Source: Myxocyprinus asiaticus (Eukaryota > Chordata > Actinopteri > Cypriniformes > Catostomidae). From it: DNA of 64,000 nucleotides. Position numbers and translations under genes: made by a program. Position 1 is the stretch's first letter. Each line of letters starts with the position of its first letter. The notes under the pieces were generated by a model. It was not told the origin of the DNA. It was given only the letters and a program-made list of their open reading frames with translations, and did not search any database. The stretch spans positions 49,831,501-49,895,500 of the forward strand of contig NC_059346.1 in assembly GCF_019703515.2 (NCBI RefSeq), given 5' to 3'. Of this stretch, positions 35,601 to 47,224 are shown piece after piece.

Positions 35601-36513
35601 TTTATTCTCTCTCTCTCTCGTACTAACCACACACACACACATGACCCCTCACAAACATACTCCCACACACATTGGCTAGTAGATAACTTGGTGATAAAGT
35701 TATCGTACAAGCAGTGACACGCAGTAAATGGGCAGATGCCATTAACTGGCTTCTCTACGCCCACATTCGCGGCCATAATCTCTGGTCGGAAATCTCGCAT
35801 GGCGTACTCTCCTCGAGAGTCACGTCCGCCATTTTGTGCACGTCACTCCTTTCACACACATACCTTCCTCTCATGTGTTATAGGCATATTTTGGTTACCA
35901 TATCTAATCACGTCACTGTTTAGTTTGTAGTTGTAAGTTGTAAATTTATTGACTGCATTGTATTGATTATTAATTGATATTACTGCATCATTAAACTTTG
36001 TCATATTTCAAAGAGAAGTGTTTTGGTTTGTTTTGCATGCACCTGTGTCAAGGGATGTCAGGGGATGTCAGTGCTCTGATTCAAGCCTTCATTGTTTCCT
36101 TTTGAATATCGATGTTCTCCGGACATCGATTTTCCTAAGAGAACAATCTAATATTGGGACTCTGGTTATTAGTCCCTGATTCCAGGTGGTTCCCGGGCAA
36201 TATTAATCCTTATTAATATTCTATTGATTTTGATAATTGATAATTATCTTTGATGATTGTTGAATTTGAAGGATCAAAAAGCTAGTGTTAATTCTAATCA
36301 ATGTTCCATTGATTTTATTAATTAATGATTATCTTTGATAATAATTAATATTCTATTGAATTTGATAATTGATGGTTATCTTTGATGATTGGTGATTTAA
36401 AGGATTAAAAAGCTAACATTGATTCTAATCAATGTTCTATTGATTTTAATAATTAATAATTATCTTTGATTATTGTTGCTAATAACCAAACCCGCTCCTG
36501 AACGTAGCGCACA
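32622..36513 (+). mobile_element. Solo LTR of the ERV-like family, 3'-truncated and split
   Basis: It starts TGTTGGGCCTCATG at 32622 and matches the other LTRs to position 33002, then resumes at 34932 and runs to about 36513 (CTCCTGAACGTAGCGCAC). There the last ~150 bases of the LTR are missing. No gag or env relics adjoin it. The U5 array has four repeat units here rather than three, and the polyadenylation signal is altered (CATTAAA). The gap is a separate insertion. Confidence 0.8.
33003..34927 (+). mobile_element. 1.9-kb LTR-like insertion with 4-bp target duplication
   Basis: The insertion interrupts the LTR and is flanked by GAAG on both sides (32999-33002 and 34928-34931). Its ends are TGTAGC and GCTACA, a perfect 6-bp inverted TG...CA terminus. 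Inside are a TATA-like AGTATAAAGGGGC (about 33510-33523), a CT-rich tract (33670-33710) and AATAAAGCTTTTGTG (34200). That is the order expected for U3-R-U5. No gene is present. It is best read as a solo LTR of a family different from its host LTR; a non-coding DNA transposon is less likely given the ends. Confidence 0.65.
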
Positions 36514-37094
36514 ACAGGATACAAAAGAGATCTCTACAACATTAAAAACTACAAATACAGAACTCACCTATGAGAGAGATGAACGCACACATACAGTATA
36601 TAGATAAAAAAAAAAAATCCTTCTTGCCACCAAATGGATGGAACAGATGTACAGTACATGACAGATCGATGGAATGACAGACAGACAGATGGAAGGAAGA
36701 AAGGAAGGAGAGATGGAAGGAGGTGAAGAAAGGAAGCAAGAAGGAGGGTAAGGAAATATAGGAAGGAAGGAACAGTAATGAAAACAGGAAGGAAGGAAAG
36801 AAGGAACAAAAGGAAAAAAGGAAGGAAGAGAAGAAGGAAAAAGGACAGGGAAGGGAAGAAAACATGACAGAAGAAAGGAAGGAAAGGGAAGAAAACAGGA
36901 CAGAAGGAAGGAAGGAGGGTAAGGAAATATAGGAAGGAAGGAAGGAAAGGAATGAACAGAAACAAAAACAGGAAGGAAGGAATAAAAAGAAGCATATAAA
37001 AGGAATAAAAAGGAAGAAAGAAAGGAAGGAAAATGGAAAGGGAAGGGAAGAAAACAGGAAGGAAGGAAGGAAGGAATAGAAGGAAAGAAAGGAA
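36514..37094. repeat. (GGAA)n-type purine microsatellite, left part
   Basis: From about 36685 the plus strand is a long interrupted GGAA/GAAA/GGAG tract. It resumes after the DIRS element at 43465. The long open frames on the opposite strand give only Phe/Ser/Leu/Pro-rich sequence and are artefacts. Confidence 0.9.
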
Positions 37095-37143
37095 AACGTC
37101 ATGGTTACTGGTGTAACCTCCGTTCCCTGATGGAGGGAACGAG

Positions 37144-37337
37144 ACGTTGGTGTCGATGTAGTGGCACTAGGGGTCACTCTTGGGAGCCCGAGACACCTCT
37201 GGTCTTTGATAAAAGGCCAATGAAAATTGGCGAGTGGTATTTGCATGCCACTCCCCCGAACATACGGGTATAAAAGGAGCTGGTATGCAACCACTCATTC
37301 AGGTTTTACGCTGAGGAGCCGATATAAGGTCCAGCCA
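37144..37337. repeat. DIRS copy 2 inverted terminal repeat, 3' side
   Basis: This region (GTTGGTGTCGATG ... GGTATAAAAGGAGC ... CAACCACTCATTCAG) recurs inverted at 43262-43442. It includes a TATA element at 37269-37275. Outside it, 37095-37143 is a 3' extension not present at the other end. Confidence 0.9.
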
Positions 37338-37376
37338 TTTCAGCGGGTAGTTCAGCGTTGTGGCAGGAGGGACCAA

Positions 37377-37480
37377 CGTCTCGTTCCCTCCATCAGGGAA
37401 CGGAGGTTACACCAGTAACCATGACGTTCCCTATCTGTCACTCACTCGATGTTGGTGTCGATGTAGTGACACTAGGGGTC
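37377..37480. repeat. DIRS copy 2 internal complementary region
   Basis: 37377-37428 is the inverse of the 3' extension (37095-37146). 37426 onward (TTCCCTATCTGTCACTCACT) is the inverse of the 5' tip (43464 downward). The two meet at GTT (37426-37428), the circle-junction trinucleotide. In DIRS models this region bridges both ends during formation of circular DNA. Confidence 0.88.
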
Positions 37481-38229
37481 CCTATACAAAACGCCACAAG
37501 GCTGAACTGTGTTACGTGAACTGGCGGTGTGTGGTGGGCAGACTTGCTGTGTGCCTCATAGCCAGCGCACCAGGTCGACACGTAACCTCCCCCAACACAG
37601 TTATGAGTGTCAAACGGCCCTTTTTGGGGACAAGTCGACTACCCAGAGATAGAGACAGGCTTAACGCAGTCGTGGCCTCTTTCCCCTTCTCTTTTTCCAC
37701 TCACTAAAAAAGAAGGGGGATTATCTGACTGGGCCGCCAGGTCTAGTCGGGGGGTGTCCCTCCCAAGGGGAGGACACCGTGGAGACCACACCTCGCCCCA
37801 AGAGAGGGGGGGATATTTAAGTGGAAGAATACATCACATGGTCTTTCCAACCATGTGGAGAGCCTTCAAGGTAGATCCTGCCCAATGGGGGAGGAGTTAC
37901 TACAACATGGAGACTGAGGGGCTCTGCCCAAGGAAGACGCAGTTTGCCAGTAGGGAAACGAACTAGCGGAAGATATAGATCGCATGGGGTTAGCCTTACA
38001 GGGAACCGCCACATGTGGCGCACCTACCCCAGAACCGGGCTCTTAGTTAGCGTGTGTACTGGGCCGGCAGCGAGTCTCTCCGAAAACTCGACTGCCACAG
38101 GGCTCGGAGGAATCAACAGGGAACACCTTTTGTGAACACTACTGGGAATTAACAGCGCATGTCTTCAGCTCAAAAGGAGGTGGAAGGCGCTATGTGCAAG
38201 CGATACACCCGGCCGGCTATCCCGGGCTT

Positions 38230-39640
38230 ATCCGCTTGTGTTGCGTGCCACTACCTGGGACGAAACCGGTTCCACCCGGAGGTTATAGAACCTTGCAAAG
38301 GTGTTGGGTGTTGCCCAGCCCACTGCTCTGCAATGTCTGTTAGAGAGGCACCTCTGGCCAGGGCCCAAGAAGCCGCTAAACCACGGGTAGAATGGGCTCG
38401 TAGCCCTACCGGGGGCGGCATGTTTTGGGCGAGACATGCCATAGTTATGGCGTCAATGAGCCAGTGGGCGATTCTCTGCTTGGAGACAGCACTTCCTTTC
38501 CGCTGTACACCAAAGCAGACAAAGAGCTGCTCAGAGATTCTAAAGCTCTGCGTGCGATCCAAATAGATGCGTAAAGCGCGCACCGGACACAGCAACGACA
38601 GGGCTGGGTCTGCCTCCTCCTGGGGCAGCACTTGCAGGTTCACCACCTGGTCCCTAAAAGGAGTGGTGGGAACCTTGGGCACATAGCCCGGTCGGGGGTC
38701 TCAGGATCACGTGAGAATAGCCCGGACCGAACTCCAGGCACGTTTCGCTGACAGAGAACGCTTGCAGGTCACCTACCCTCTTGATGGAAGTGAGCACAGT
38801 CAGGAGGGCAGTCTTCAAGGAGAGTGCCTTAAGCCCGGCTGACTGCAAAACTCAAAGGGGGCTCTCTGTAGACCCTGAAAAACTACAGAGGTCCGATGAG
38901 GGAACAAGGCGTGGCCTGGAGGGATTCAGCCTCCTGGCGCCTCTTAGGAACCTGATGATCAGATCATGCTTCCCTAAGGACTTACCGTCGACTGCGTCAT
39001 GGTGTGCTGCTATGGCAGCAACGTACACCTTCAAGGTGGAAGGGGACAGCCTCCCTTCCAACCTCTCTTGCAGGAAGGAAAGCACTGATCTGACTGCGCA
39101 CCTCTGGGGGTCTTCCTGATGGGAAGAACACCACTTAGCGAACAGACACCACTTAAAGGCATACAGGCGCCTCGTAGAGGGAGCCCTAGCCTGAGTGAAC
39201 GTGTCTACCACTGCAGGTGGGAGACAGCTTAGGTCTTCTGCGTCCCGTCCAGGGGCTAGACATGGAGATTCCAGAGGTCTGGGCGCGGGTGCCCGATGGT
39301 ACCCCTTCCCTGAGAAAGAAGGGCCTTCCTCAGGGGAATTTGCCCGGGGGGAGCTGTCACAAGGAGCGTGAGGTCCGAGCACCACGTCTGGGTGGGCCAG
39401 TAGGGTGCTTACCAGGATGACCTTCTCCTCGTCCTCCCTGACCTTGCACAGGGTCTGTGCGAACAGGCTCACTGGGGAAAACGCATATTTGCGAATGCCA
39501 GGGGACCAGCTGTGTACCAGCGCGTCTATGCTGAGGAAGGCCTCGGTGAGGGTGTACCAGAGCGGGCAGTGGGAGGATTCTTGGGAAGCGAACAGGTGCA
39601 CCTGTGCCTGACTGAATCGACTCCAAATCAGCTGGACCAC
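38230..39640 (-). pseudogene. DIRS tyrosine recombinase, copy 2
   Basis: Frames 38852-39640, 38654-38848, 38251-38682 and 38228-38437 together cover the recombinase. The core-binding part is APSTRRLYAFKWCLFAKWC, the first catalytic Arg is in LTSIKRVGDLQAF, then RAHSTRG and finally FARFYNLRVEP with the catalytic Tyr. A one-base deletion near 38332 (in the DICRA block, compared with the fragment at 9110) shifts the Tyr out of frame. Other shifts lie near 38660-38700 and 38850. The upstream part of 38852-39640 (residues 1-100, VQLIWSRFSQ...) is the conserved region between RNase H and YR. Confidence 0.85.
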
Positions 39641-40985
39641 CTGAAGGTGGAGTCTCCACTCTCCCTTGAGGGTAACCTGTTGTTACGGCGCGTCCACCGA
39701 AGTGTTGAGGTTGCCCGGGATGTGAGTGGCTTGCAGCGACTTGGTGCTGCTAACTCCGTTGGAGGAGACGGCGGGCGAGTTATGACATACAGCGGGAGCG
39801 CAGACCGCCTTGGTGGTTGACATATGCTACCGCTGCCGTGCTGTCTGTCCGAACTAGCACGTGCTTGCCCTGGATCAACGGCCGGAACCTCCGCAGGGCG
39901 AGCAGAATTGCCAGTAACTCGAGGCAGTTGATGTGCCAACGCAGCCGCGGACCCGTCTAGAGGCTGGCGGCTGTGTGCCCGTTGCCAACAGCGCCCCAGC
40001 CCATTTTTGAGGTGTCTGTCGTGACCACGACGCGCCTGGAGACCAGTTCTAGCAGAACACCTGCTCGTGAAAACGAGAGGTCGGTCCAAGGGCTGAAAAG
40101 ACGGTGACAGACCGACGTAATGGCCACACGGTGTGTCCCGTGGCGCCATGCCCTTCTCAGGATTCGAGTCTGGAGCCAGTGCTGAAGCGGCCTCATATGC
40201 ATCAACCCGAGTGGGGTGGCCACCGCCGAGGACGCCATATGCCCCAGGAGCCTCTGAAAATGTTTCAGTGGAACCGCTGTTTTCTGTTTGAACGCCTTCA
40301 AACAGGCTAGCACCGACTGGGCGCGCTCGTTCGTAAGGTGCGCCGTCAAGGAGACTGAGTCCAACTCCAAACCAAGAAAAGAGATGCTCTGAACCGGGAG
40401 GAGCTTGCTCTTTTCCCAGCTGACCCGAAGCCCTAGTCAGCTGAGGTGTGAAAGCACCAGGTTCCTGTGTGCGCATAACCCGTCTCGAGAGTGAGCTAGG
40501 ATTAGCCAGTCGTCGAGATAGTTGAGATTGCGAATGCCCACCTCCCTTAACGGGGCAAGGGCAGCCTCTGCGATCTTCGTAAAGATGCGAGGAGACAGGG
40601 ACAGGCCGAAAGGGAGGACTTGTACCGATACGCCTGACCCTCGAACGCAAACCGCAGGAAGGGTCTGTGTCGAGGAAGGATCGAGACGTGAAAGTACGCA
40701 TCCTTCGGGTCTACCGCCGTGAACCAATCTTGATGCCGGACGCTCGCTAGAATGCGTCTTTGCGTCAGCATCTTGAACGGGAGTCTGTGAAAGGCCCGGT
40801 TCAGTACTCGCAGGTCCAAGATTGGCCGCAACCCACCGCCTTTTTTCGGTACAATGAAGTAGGGGCTGTAAAACCCCTTCTTCATCTCGGCTGGAGGGAC
40901 AGGTTCTATCGCATCCTTCCGTAGGAGGGTAGCGATCTCCGCGCAAGGTAGCAGCGTTTCCATCTTTCACCAAGGTGAAGTGGAC
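39641..40985 (-). pseudogene. DIRS reverse transcriptase-RNase H, copy 2
   Basis: RT motifs appear in order on the minus strand: KKGFYSPYFIVPKKGGGLRP, PILDLRVLNRAF, DWFTAVDPKDAYFHVSI with the first catalytic Asp, LPFGLSLSPRIFTKIAEAAL, and LNYLDDWLILAHS with both catalytic Asp residues. RNase H begins VVVTTDTSKMGWGAV near 40040. A frameshift near 40630 separates the DPKDAYFHV block from the YLDD block, and another lies in RNase H near 39975. The active-site residues themselves are kept, unlike copy 1. Confidence 0.85.
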
Positions 40986-41781
40986 ACCGCTGGACCTGGG
41001 CGGATGCCCAGCGAAGTGAATCGTGCAGCCGAGTCGGACGGTCCGGACCAGCCCTCGCGACGGACTGGAAAGCGCAAGCCATGCGTCCGAGTTCCGCGCA
41101 AGGGGGATCAAAGGGACAACGTCATCGGATGTACCGGCGGGTGGGGCCTCACGGCGGGGCGGAGCTTGAGGTGCCACACCACATCGTGGCCGTGCTGAGT
41201 CCGAGGACATCGAAGCACTTACCTGGCTCCTTGTGACCACCCCCGGAACAGCCTGGGACGGGGGAGGAAGGGGCCTGTCCTCATGACCCGTGGAGACTGT
41301 CACATCGGGGGTGGATTTGTGCCACAGCTGGGCGCTCAGGGCGGGAGACCGCCGCTGGAGCGCCAACCTGCCAAATGGAGTGGTGGATGGTGGTCGTGAT
41401 GACACCGAATATGTGACCCAGGGAACAAGGAAACCACTCTTGCGGAGCACTTGAGTACTGCAGCCACTTGGGCATGCAGTGCAATTTAAATGCAAAAGGT
41501 AACAAAAAGAAGATCTGCTTACCAGCTCCAGAGCAGCGGGTTTCGTTGTCCCTGGGTCGCCCGTCTCAGGGGCGCTTCGAAGACCTTCGTGGGTTCTTCG
41601 GTGCCAGCTGTGAGACGGGTGGCGTCGGCTTCCTGCGGTGGGCTCCACGCCGGGGCCGTGCCGGAGGGGCGGGCTGCGGCGGAGCCGGTGCAGTCACCGC
41701 AGGGGGACGCCCTCGGCGATGAGTAGATGGGGTGCAGGATCTTGAGCCACGCCGGGGCAGGACAAGCCGGCTAGCATCCAT

Positions 41782-43010
41782 CTACTGCTCTACCATCGAG
41801 AACTGCTGGGCAAAGTCCTCGACGGTGTCGCTGAATAGGCCCGCCTGGGAAATGGGGGCAGCAAGGAATCGTGTCCTGTCGGCCTCACCCATCTCGACCA
41901 GGTTGAGCCAAAGGTGGCGCTCCTGGACCACTAGTGTGGCCATCGTCCGCCCGAGAGACCGCGCCGTGACCTCCGTCGCTCGGAGAGCGAGGTCGGTCGC
42001 CGAGCGCAGTTCTTGCATCAATCCCGGGGCGGAACTACCCTCGTGCAGTTCCTTTAGCGCCTTGGCGGACTTGCAGGAAAGCCATGGCGTGCAGGGCGGA
42101 GGCAGCTTGTCTAGCAGCGCCGTAGGCTTTGACCGTCAGAGACGACGTAAACCTACAGGCCTTGGACGGGGGCTTTGGGCACCCGCGCCAGGTGGCGGCG
42201 CTCTGCGGGCATAGGTGCACCGCAAGCGCCTTTATCCACCGGGGGATTGCCGAATAACCCTTGGCCGCCCCACCATCGAGGGTAGTGAGAGCGGGGAAGC
42301 TGAAAAGATCGGGACCGGGCAGTAAAAGGTGCCACCCGCGACCTTGTCAGCTCTTCATGCACTTCCGGGAAGAAAGGAACGGGGCGGGGCGTGGCTTTGA
42401 GCGGCGCCGCGAGCCCAGGAACCAATCACCGAGCCGCGAGGGTTCAGGGAAGAGCGGTGAAATCCACTCTAACCGACGCTCGCGGCTGTCCGGGAAAGCA
42501 TGTCGTCATCTCCGCGTCAGCCTGTGACTGGGCGAACGACCCCGAAGGGAGGAGCCCAGCTGAGGCTTCCGACTGGACGAGCCCGCTCTCCGATGCTGCG
42601 CTCGAGAGCTCATCACTTTCGCGGGCTCCGAATAAGAGGTCGAACCCGCCGTGAGACGAGCCGGCGGACTCACCCGGAAGCCCGATCGGGGCAGACGAGC
42701 GTGCTGGGGAATGGGAGGTCCGCGGGGGGATACCCGGCGGAGGCGGTCCCATTGGTGTCCCCAAATCGCCCCCAGTGCTAGCCGCGCTGGCCTCAAACCC
42801 GTGGGTAAAAGGACCGAGGCGGGAGCCTCTGGGGTGGCTCGCTTCCTTACGAAGGCGAGCCGCGACCGCAACGTTGCCATGGACACATTCTCGCAATGAG
42901 AATGTGACCATCCACGAACGCTGTCTCCGCGTGAGCAGTGCCCAGACACGAAAGACAGTGATCGTGACCGTTAGAAGGCGAGAGATAACGAGCACAACCA
43001 GGAATAACAC
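41782..43010 (-). pseudogene. DIRS gag-like protein, copy 2
   Basis: Frames 42444-43010, 42153-42425, 42035-42220 and 41782-42021 together hold the gag-like protein. The N-terminal part is Ser/Pro/Gly-rich. The middle part (HEELTRSRVAPF, GNPPVDKGACGA) and the C-terminal part (VVQERHLWLNLVEMGEAD, AGLFSDTVEDFAQQFS) match segments of copies 1 and 3. The first frame begins with a hydrophobic stretch whose Met may not be the true start. At least three frameshifts are present. Confidence 0.7.
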
Positions 43011-43261
43011 ACAATCGGAAAAGCATCTTTAAAAAGACGCGTGTTTAAAAAGACGTTCCGTGTGTGCGCTATTTTAGAGAAATATAAACTCTTTTAGAGG
43101 GGAAAAATGCTCTTTCAGAAAATATACTCTCTAGTTTTTCTGCCGAAGCGCCCAGGGGCATTCTCTGCAGTGCACCAGTGCAGAGGGGGGAGAAGCCGCT
43201 GAAATGCGCCGTCAGATCCAGCAGGTGAATGAACAGTAGTATTCAGCTCAATGAGCATGAC

Positions 43262-43442
43262 CGTTCGGCTCCGAAGAGAAAATCTGAATGAGTGGTTGCA
43301 TACCAGCTCCTTTTATACCCGTATGTTCGGGGGAGTGGCATGCAAATACCACTCGCCAATTTTCATTGGCCTTTTATCAAAGACCAGAGGTGTCTCGGGC
43401 TCCCAAGAGTGACCCCTAGTGTCACAACATCGACACCAACGT
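43262..43442 (-). promoter_or_regulatory. DIRS copy 2 5' inverted terminal repeat with TATA promoter
   Basis: This is the inverse of 37144-37337. On the minus strand it carries GGTATAAAAGGAGC (TATAAAA at 43317-43311) followed about 25-30 bases later by CAACCACTCATTCAG, a plausible initiator for the gag-pol transcript. The same element at the other end faces inward on the plus strand. Confidence 0.65.
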
Positions 43443-43464
43443 CGAGTGAGTGACAGATAGGGAA

Positions 43465-43790
43465 TAGGAATGAATGAAGGAAAGAAAAAAGGAAGGAAGG
43501 AACAAAGAAAAGGGAGGAAGAAAGAGAACTAAAACAGGAAGGAAGAAAGAAGAAAAGGGAGGGAGGAAGGAAGTAAAGGAAGGAAGGAATTAAAACAGAT
43601 TGGAGGAAAAGAAAAAATAAACTAAAACACAAAGAAAGGATGAAAGGAAGGAAGGAGGAGAAGGAAGCAAGTATAGGATGGATGGAAGGACGGAAGGAAG
43701 GAAGGAAAGTAGGAAAGGAAGGAAAGTGAGGATGAAAGAGAACGAAAAGAGAAAGGAAGGAAGGGAGGAAGCTATTAAAAATGTGGGTTC
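43465..43790. repeat. (GGAA)n-type purine microsatellite, right part
   Basis: The tract continues the GGAA/GAAG repeat interrupted by DIRS copy 2. A 164-codon minus-strand frame across it is Phe/Ser/Leu-rich and not a gene. Confidence 0.9.
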
Positions 43791-45062
43791 CCAGGAAGCT
43801 CATGTCGATGATAAAGATCATCAGGGCATGTCCTTGTTCACTCACCCTTGAGTTCATGTTTGATGTCAGACTGAATGAGATCTGAGGTTAAAAAATCTGC
43901 TTCACAGTCGACCTCACCGTACCCTATTTCACACATACTTACACACAACACCTGAAGAGAAAGAGCAGAAAATGTTTAAAGAGAGCTTCTTATTTATTTC
44001 TATACTTGATTGATAGTTTAACAACAAAATTGTTTTTTTATAGAATAGTTTTAGAAAGTGTTTACCCTCTCTCTCTCTTTGTTTAGATGGTATGAGAAAA
44101 GTAAAAAGGCATATTATGCATTTCTGACTGTCATGAGGATGTGAGGTTTTACGTCAAGCTAAAAAAGACCAAGACAAGGCAGGGACATTTCAGGGTCATC
44201 AGTCTTCATGCCTCTCTTCATATGTCTTGAATGCAATGAGTTAGTAGAACTGCAACTAATGCATATCCATCACTGTCTTAAGACTGCACCAAGTTTAAGT
44301 GTTGTTGAGGGCCTGAGAATTGGGTCAGAATTATACTCTATGCAAGTGCACAAATGGAGATGTGAATGCTTGGTCAGTGTATTGCAAGCATACGGTTCTG
44401 GTGAACATTAATGTGTCTGTGCCATTAAACCAGATGTATTAGTATTCAGGTAGTTTGCTATACATGAAAGTAAATGTCATGAAAGGGAATACTGATTGTA
44501 GAAGAAAACGTTTATGTTAATGTTCACTATAGTGCCTCTTCTGGCAATGTTGAGAATCAGGGCCATGCATAGACATTTTGAGGAGCAGAGGCTCAAACTG
44601 AGAAAAAGGGCATCCCCCAGATTTACGCTTTTCATTTATTGTTATAGTATTGTGTACATACAGTATATATTATTATGCTAAATAGATAACTCATGATAAA
44701 TAATGTATATATCTGTACTTATTTTCTTATTCTGTATACTAATATTAATCTTAGTTTAACTTAAAATATGCTTTACTTTCAAACACAAAGTTATACATTA
44801 CTTCCTCCCATGGCAAATAATTTTGAGGGAAAATTACTTTACTGTTGAAACAGTGTGAAAGATCTTTTGCTATTTATTTTCATCATGATTCACCTGATTG
44901 TTTGCTGGTGTTTTGAATACAGCTTTGCAAAGAAACACTCCCTTTAGCAGCCTGCTTCAGTTCTTTCTCTTTCTGTTTCGATCTTCTTTTTTGTGAAGGC
45001 ATGGTACTATAAACAGTGTGCAACACACTCTTTGAACATATACAATATGCACAGCATAATGA
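43791..45062. other. No recognised gene
   Basis: AT-rich DNA with short frames only (for example 44208-44411) and no domain or repeat structure that I can support. Confidence 0.45.
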
Positions 45063-45440
45063 GCATGTTTACATGCACACCACAACGCTGATTACTCACA
45101 AAACTCAGCTTATTTAAAAAACCTGACAAAGCAAGAAATCCGTGTTTACATGAGATTTGAAATAATCGTGTTATTTTCTGATTTTGATGTCAAACTGTGA
45201 AGAGACATGCGCTCAACATGTGCGCACATTGGATAAGCTGGTGAGAACACTGGTAAAGTTGTTTACATGCCACGCGAAATCGGAATAATGGGCAAAAATC
45301 TACCTGTGCCAGCTGGTTTATTCTTAATGCCGTTTATGACCTTACACCGGTAAAGGAACCGCCGTTTATTGCATTTACATGACTACACGCGTTGATGGAT
45401 TGTTAATCATAATCGCTGTAAGAACGTGCATGTAAATGTG
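45063..45440. mobile_element. Probable MITE
   Basis: The left end (GCATGTTTACATGCACAC, followed by CGCTGATTA) is mirrored by the right end (complement of TAATCATAATCGCTG ... GTGCATGTAAATGTG). The pair encloses about 380 bp of non-coding DNA. The terminal similarity is imperfect and no target duplication is clear, so the superfamily is not assigned. Confidence 0.5.
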
Positions 45441-46384
45441 GTCAATGTGATCCCTGATATGCAGACCTGGTGTTATTTAACATTATGCAGTTAAGTTCCA
45501 ACATATGTGTTATTATCTTCACTTTTATTTATATATATATAGAATATAGGACTGACATAGGCTTTATATATTTATGTACACTTTAATACACCATAAATTG
45601 TAAAAGACAGCTTGCTTTATATATTCAGTTCAGCAACAGTTGAAAGGCTCACTTTATCATTACGTATTTATCATTTATATTATAACTTTATGATTTAGCT
45701 GTGCAGCAATTGTAATAATTGGACAGCCTACATTTAAGTTTAAATAACAAAAAACAAGAGAAGAAAAGTTTGAATTTTTTCGGATGTCAATAAGACATTC
45801 AGCAGATGTCTTTGAGGTGTTTATGATTTAGAATGTTGGTAATTCTGATCTTTTAAAGATGTTTAGCAGATGTAAATTAGATTGTGATGATTTCCAGATG
45901 AAAAGTTCTAAAACAGACATCTCAGTGACATATGTGTGCTATCTGGGTGTGCATATTTGACACAGTTGGACCTGCTAAGGTGACAAGCGCCCCTACCCCT
46001 GTTGTGTCTGATCCGCTGACACGCAAAACAAGAGATGGAATGCAACAGCTGAAGACAGTCATCTAGCGGATGTTTACAAAAACAAACAATTAAAAAAAAT
46101 ACTATAAAATAAAAATAAGCGGAGAGTGTTTTACTATTAATCATGTATTAATTGCTTTGACGCTGTGGGTAAAAAGAGTCTGCAAAATTAATATTTACAA
46201 ATTAAATTATTTTCTCCAGAGGAGCACCTCAGCCCAGGAGGGCAAAGGGGCAGTGATTTGGGGCATCGAGTTACCCCCCTGTGCAGGTCCCTGCTGAGAA
46301 TGCAATGCATCCTTGTGTTATGAATTGCAGTCTGTCACACTTCAGAATGCTAGGAATCTTGAGCTTGCTCAAGTGAAAAACACG
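45441..46384. other. No recognised gene
   Basis: AT-rich spacer between the MITE and the second ERV-like internal region. No supported feature. Confidence 0.45.
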
Positions 46385-46386
46385 TG

Positions 46387-47219
46387 AAAAACTCAAGCTT
46401 ATATGGAAGACCACGGTAAGAAGTGTCCATGCATTCATGGAAACAATACCGACTGGTACACAAAACCGCTACTCAGCTCTGTGTAAGGCCCTACGCGAGG
46501 AGTATTCGCTGTATATCGACGAAGCCTCCGCTACCATAGCTGCTTTCGCCATCACTCAGAAGAGGCATGAGCCTCCACGTGAGTATTATAGACACCTGAG
46601 AACCACAACCAAGGAAGTAACGAACCAGGCCTGGAGGAGGAACGAGCGTTCAAGTCTCTTTTCCTTCACAACCTCCGCGAGTGCGTGCGATATGACGTCA
46701 CGATGCACTGCAGAATGGGCAACCCCACCATGCAGGAAATCAGAAAGTATGCACAACTGGCATGGGAGACACGCGTGCGCCCTGCCCGAGGACATGAAGG
46801 CGACGCCAGAGCCCTGGGGATCCAAGCCTCATATGCAGACCTAGCGCTTGAAGGCAACGAAATGCCTCGCGTTAAGGTGAATGCTAGAACCGGACCCTTG
46901 AGGTGCCGATCACCCCGCCAGCAGGGTAGGCAACAGAACCAGGGGGTGGTAACAAGACACACCCCCAGGGTCATGGCAGGCCTAAACAACAAAACGTTCG
47001 CCGGCCGAAAGGAAATGCACATTTCGAACGAAAACCCAAACAAGAAGGTGAGTGGGTAGGAAAGGTTTCAAATCCCCTCAGAGAACAAGATTTGAGAGAG
47101 GAAATGGAGGATATTAGGAGACGCTTGACTGAGTTAGTAACTAAGCTTGACGTGCTCCATTGTTCACCAGGTCCGTCGACCTCCTCAAAGGAACACGGCA
47201 CTGAAACCTCGTCAGTATG
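46387..47219 (+). pseudogene. Gag-like fragment, element 2
   Basis: It covers the capsid-like part (RYSALCKALREEYSLYIDEA) and the basic C-terminal part. It retains a segment of about 110 bp (46635-46745; contains ECVRYDVTMHCRMG) that element 1 has lost. Frames change near 46620 and 46990. Like element 1 it has an Arg/Gln/Gly-rich tail and no CCHC knuckle. Confidence 0.65.
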
Positions 47220-47224
47220 ACTAG

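Larger units (their letters stand above)
37095..43464 (-). mobile_element. DIRS1-type retrotransposon copy 2, structurally complete
   Basis: This 6.37-kb minus-strand element has both termini. The 3' end begins AACGTCATGG at 37095 and the 5' end is TTCCCTATCTGTCACTCACT read from 43464. Between lie gag, RT, RNase H, the region before YR, YR and the internal complementary region. It sits in a purine microsatellite with no target duplication, as expected for tyrosine-recombinase integration. RT keeps YLDD and YR keeps its Tyr, but frameshifts break gag, RT-RH and YR. It is the best reference for the other two copies. Confidence 0.93.

Noticed and set aside
36205..36490. Possible CRISPR-like array in the AT-rich repeated block
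   Set aside because: The units are imperfect, contiguous (no unique spacers) and belong to an LTR U5 in an animal genome.
36542..37294. 250-codon minus-strand frame
   Set aside because: Pure translation of a GGAA microsatellite (Phe/Ser/Leu/Pro-rich), plus part of the DIRS end.
39217..39820. Plus-strand frames over DIRS copy 2
   Set aside because: Antisense shadows of the RT-YR region.
43363..43857. 164-codon minus-strand frame
   Set aside because: The same purine tract on the other side of the DIRS element; low complexity.
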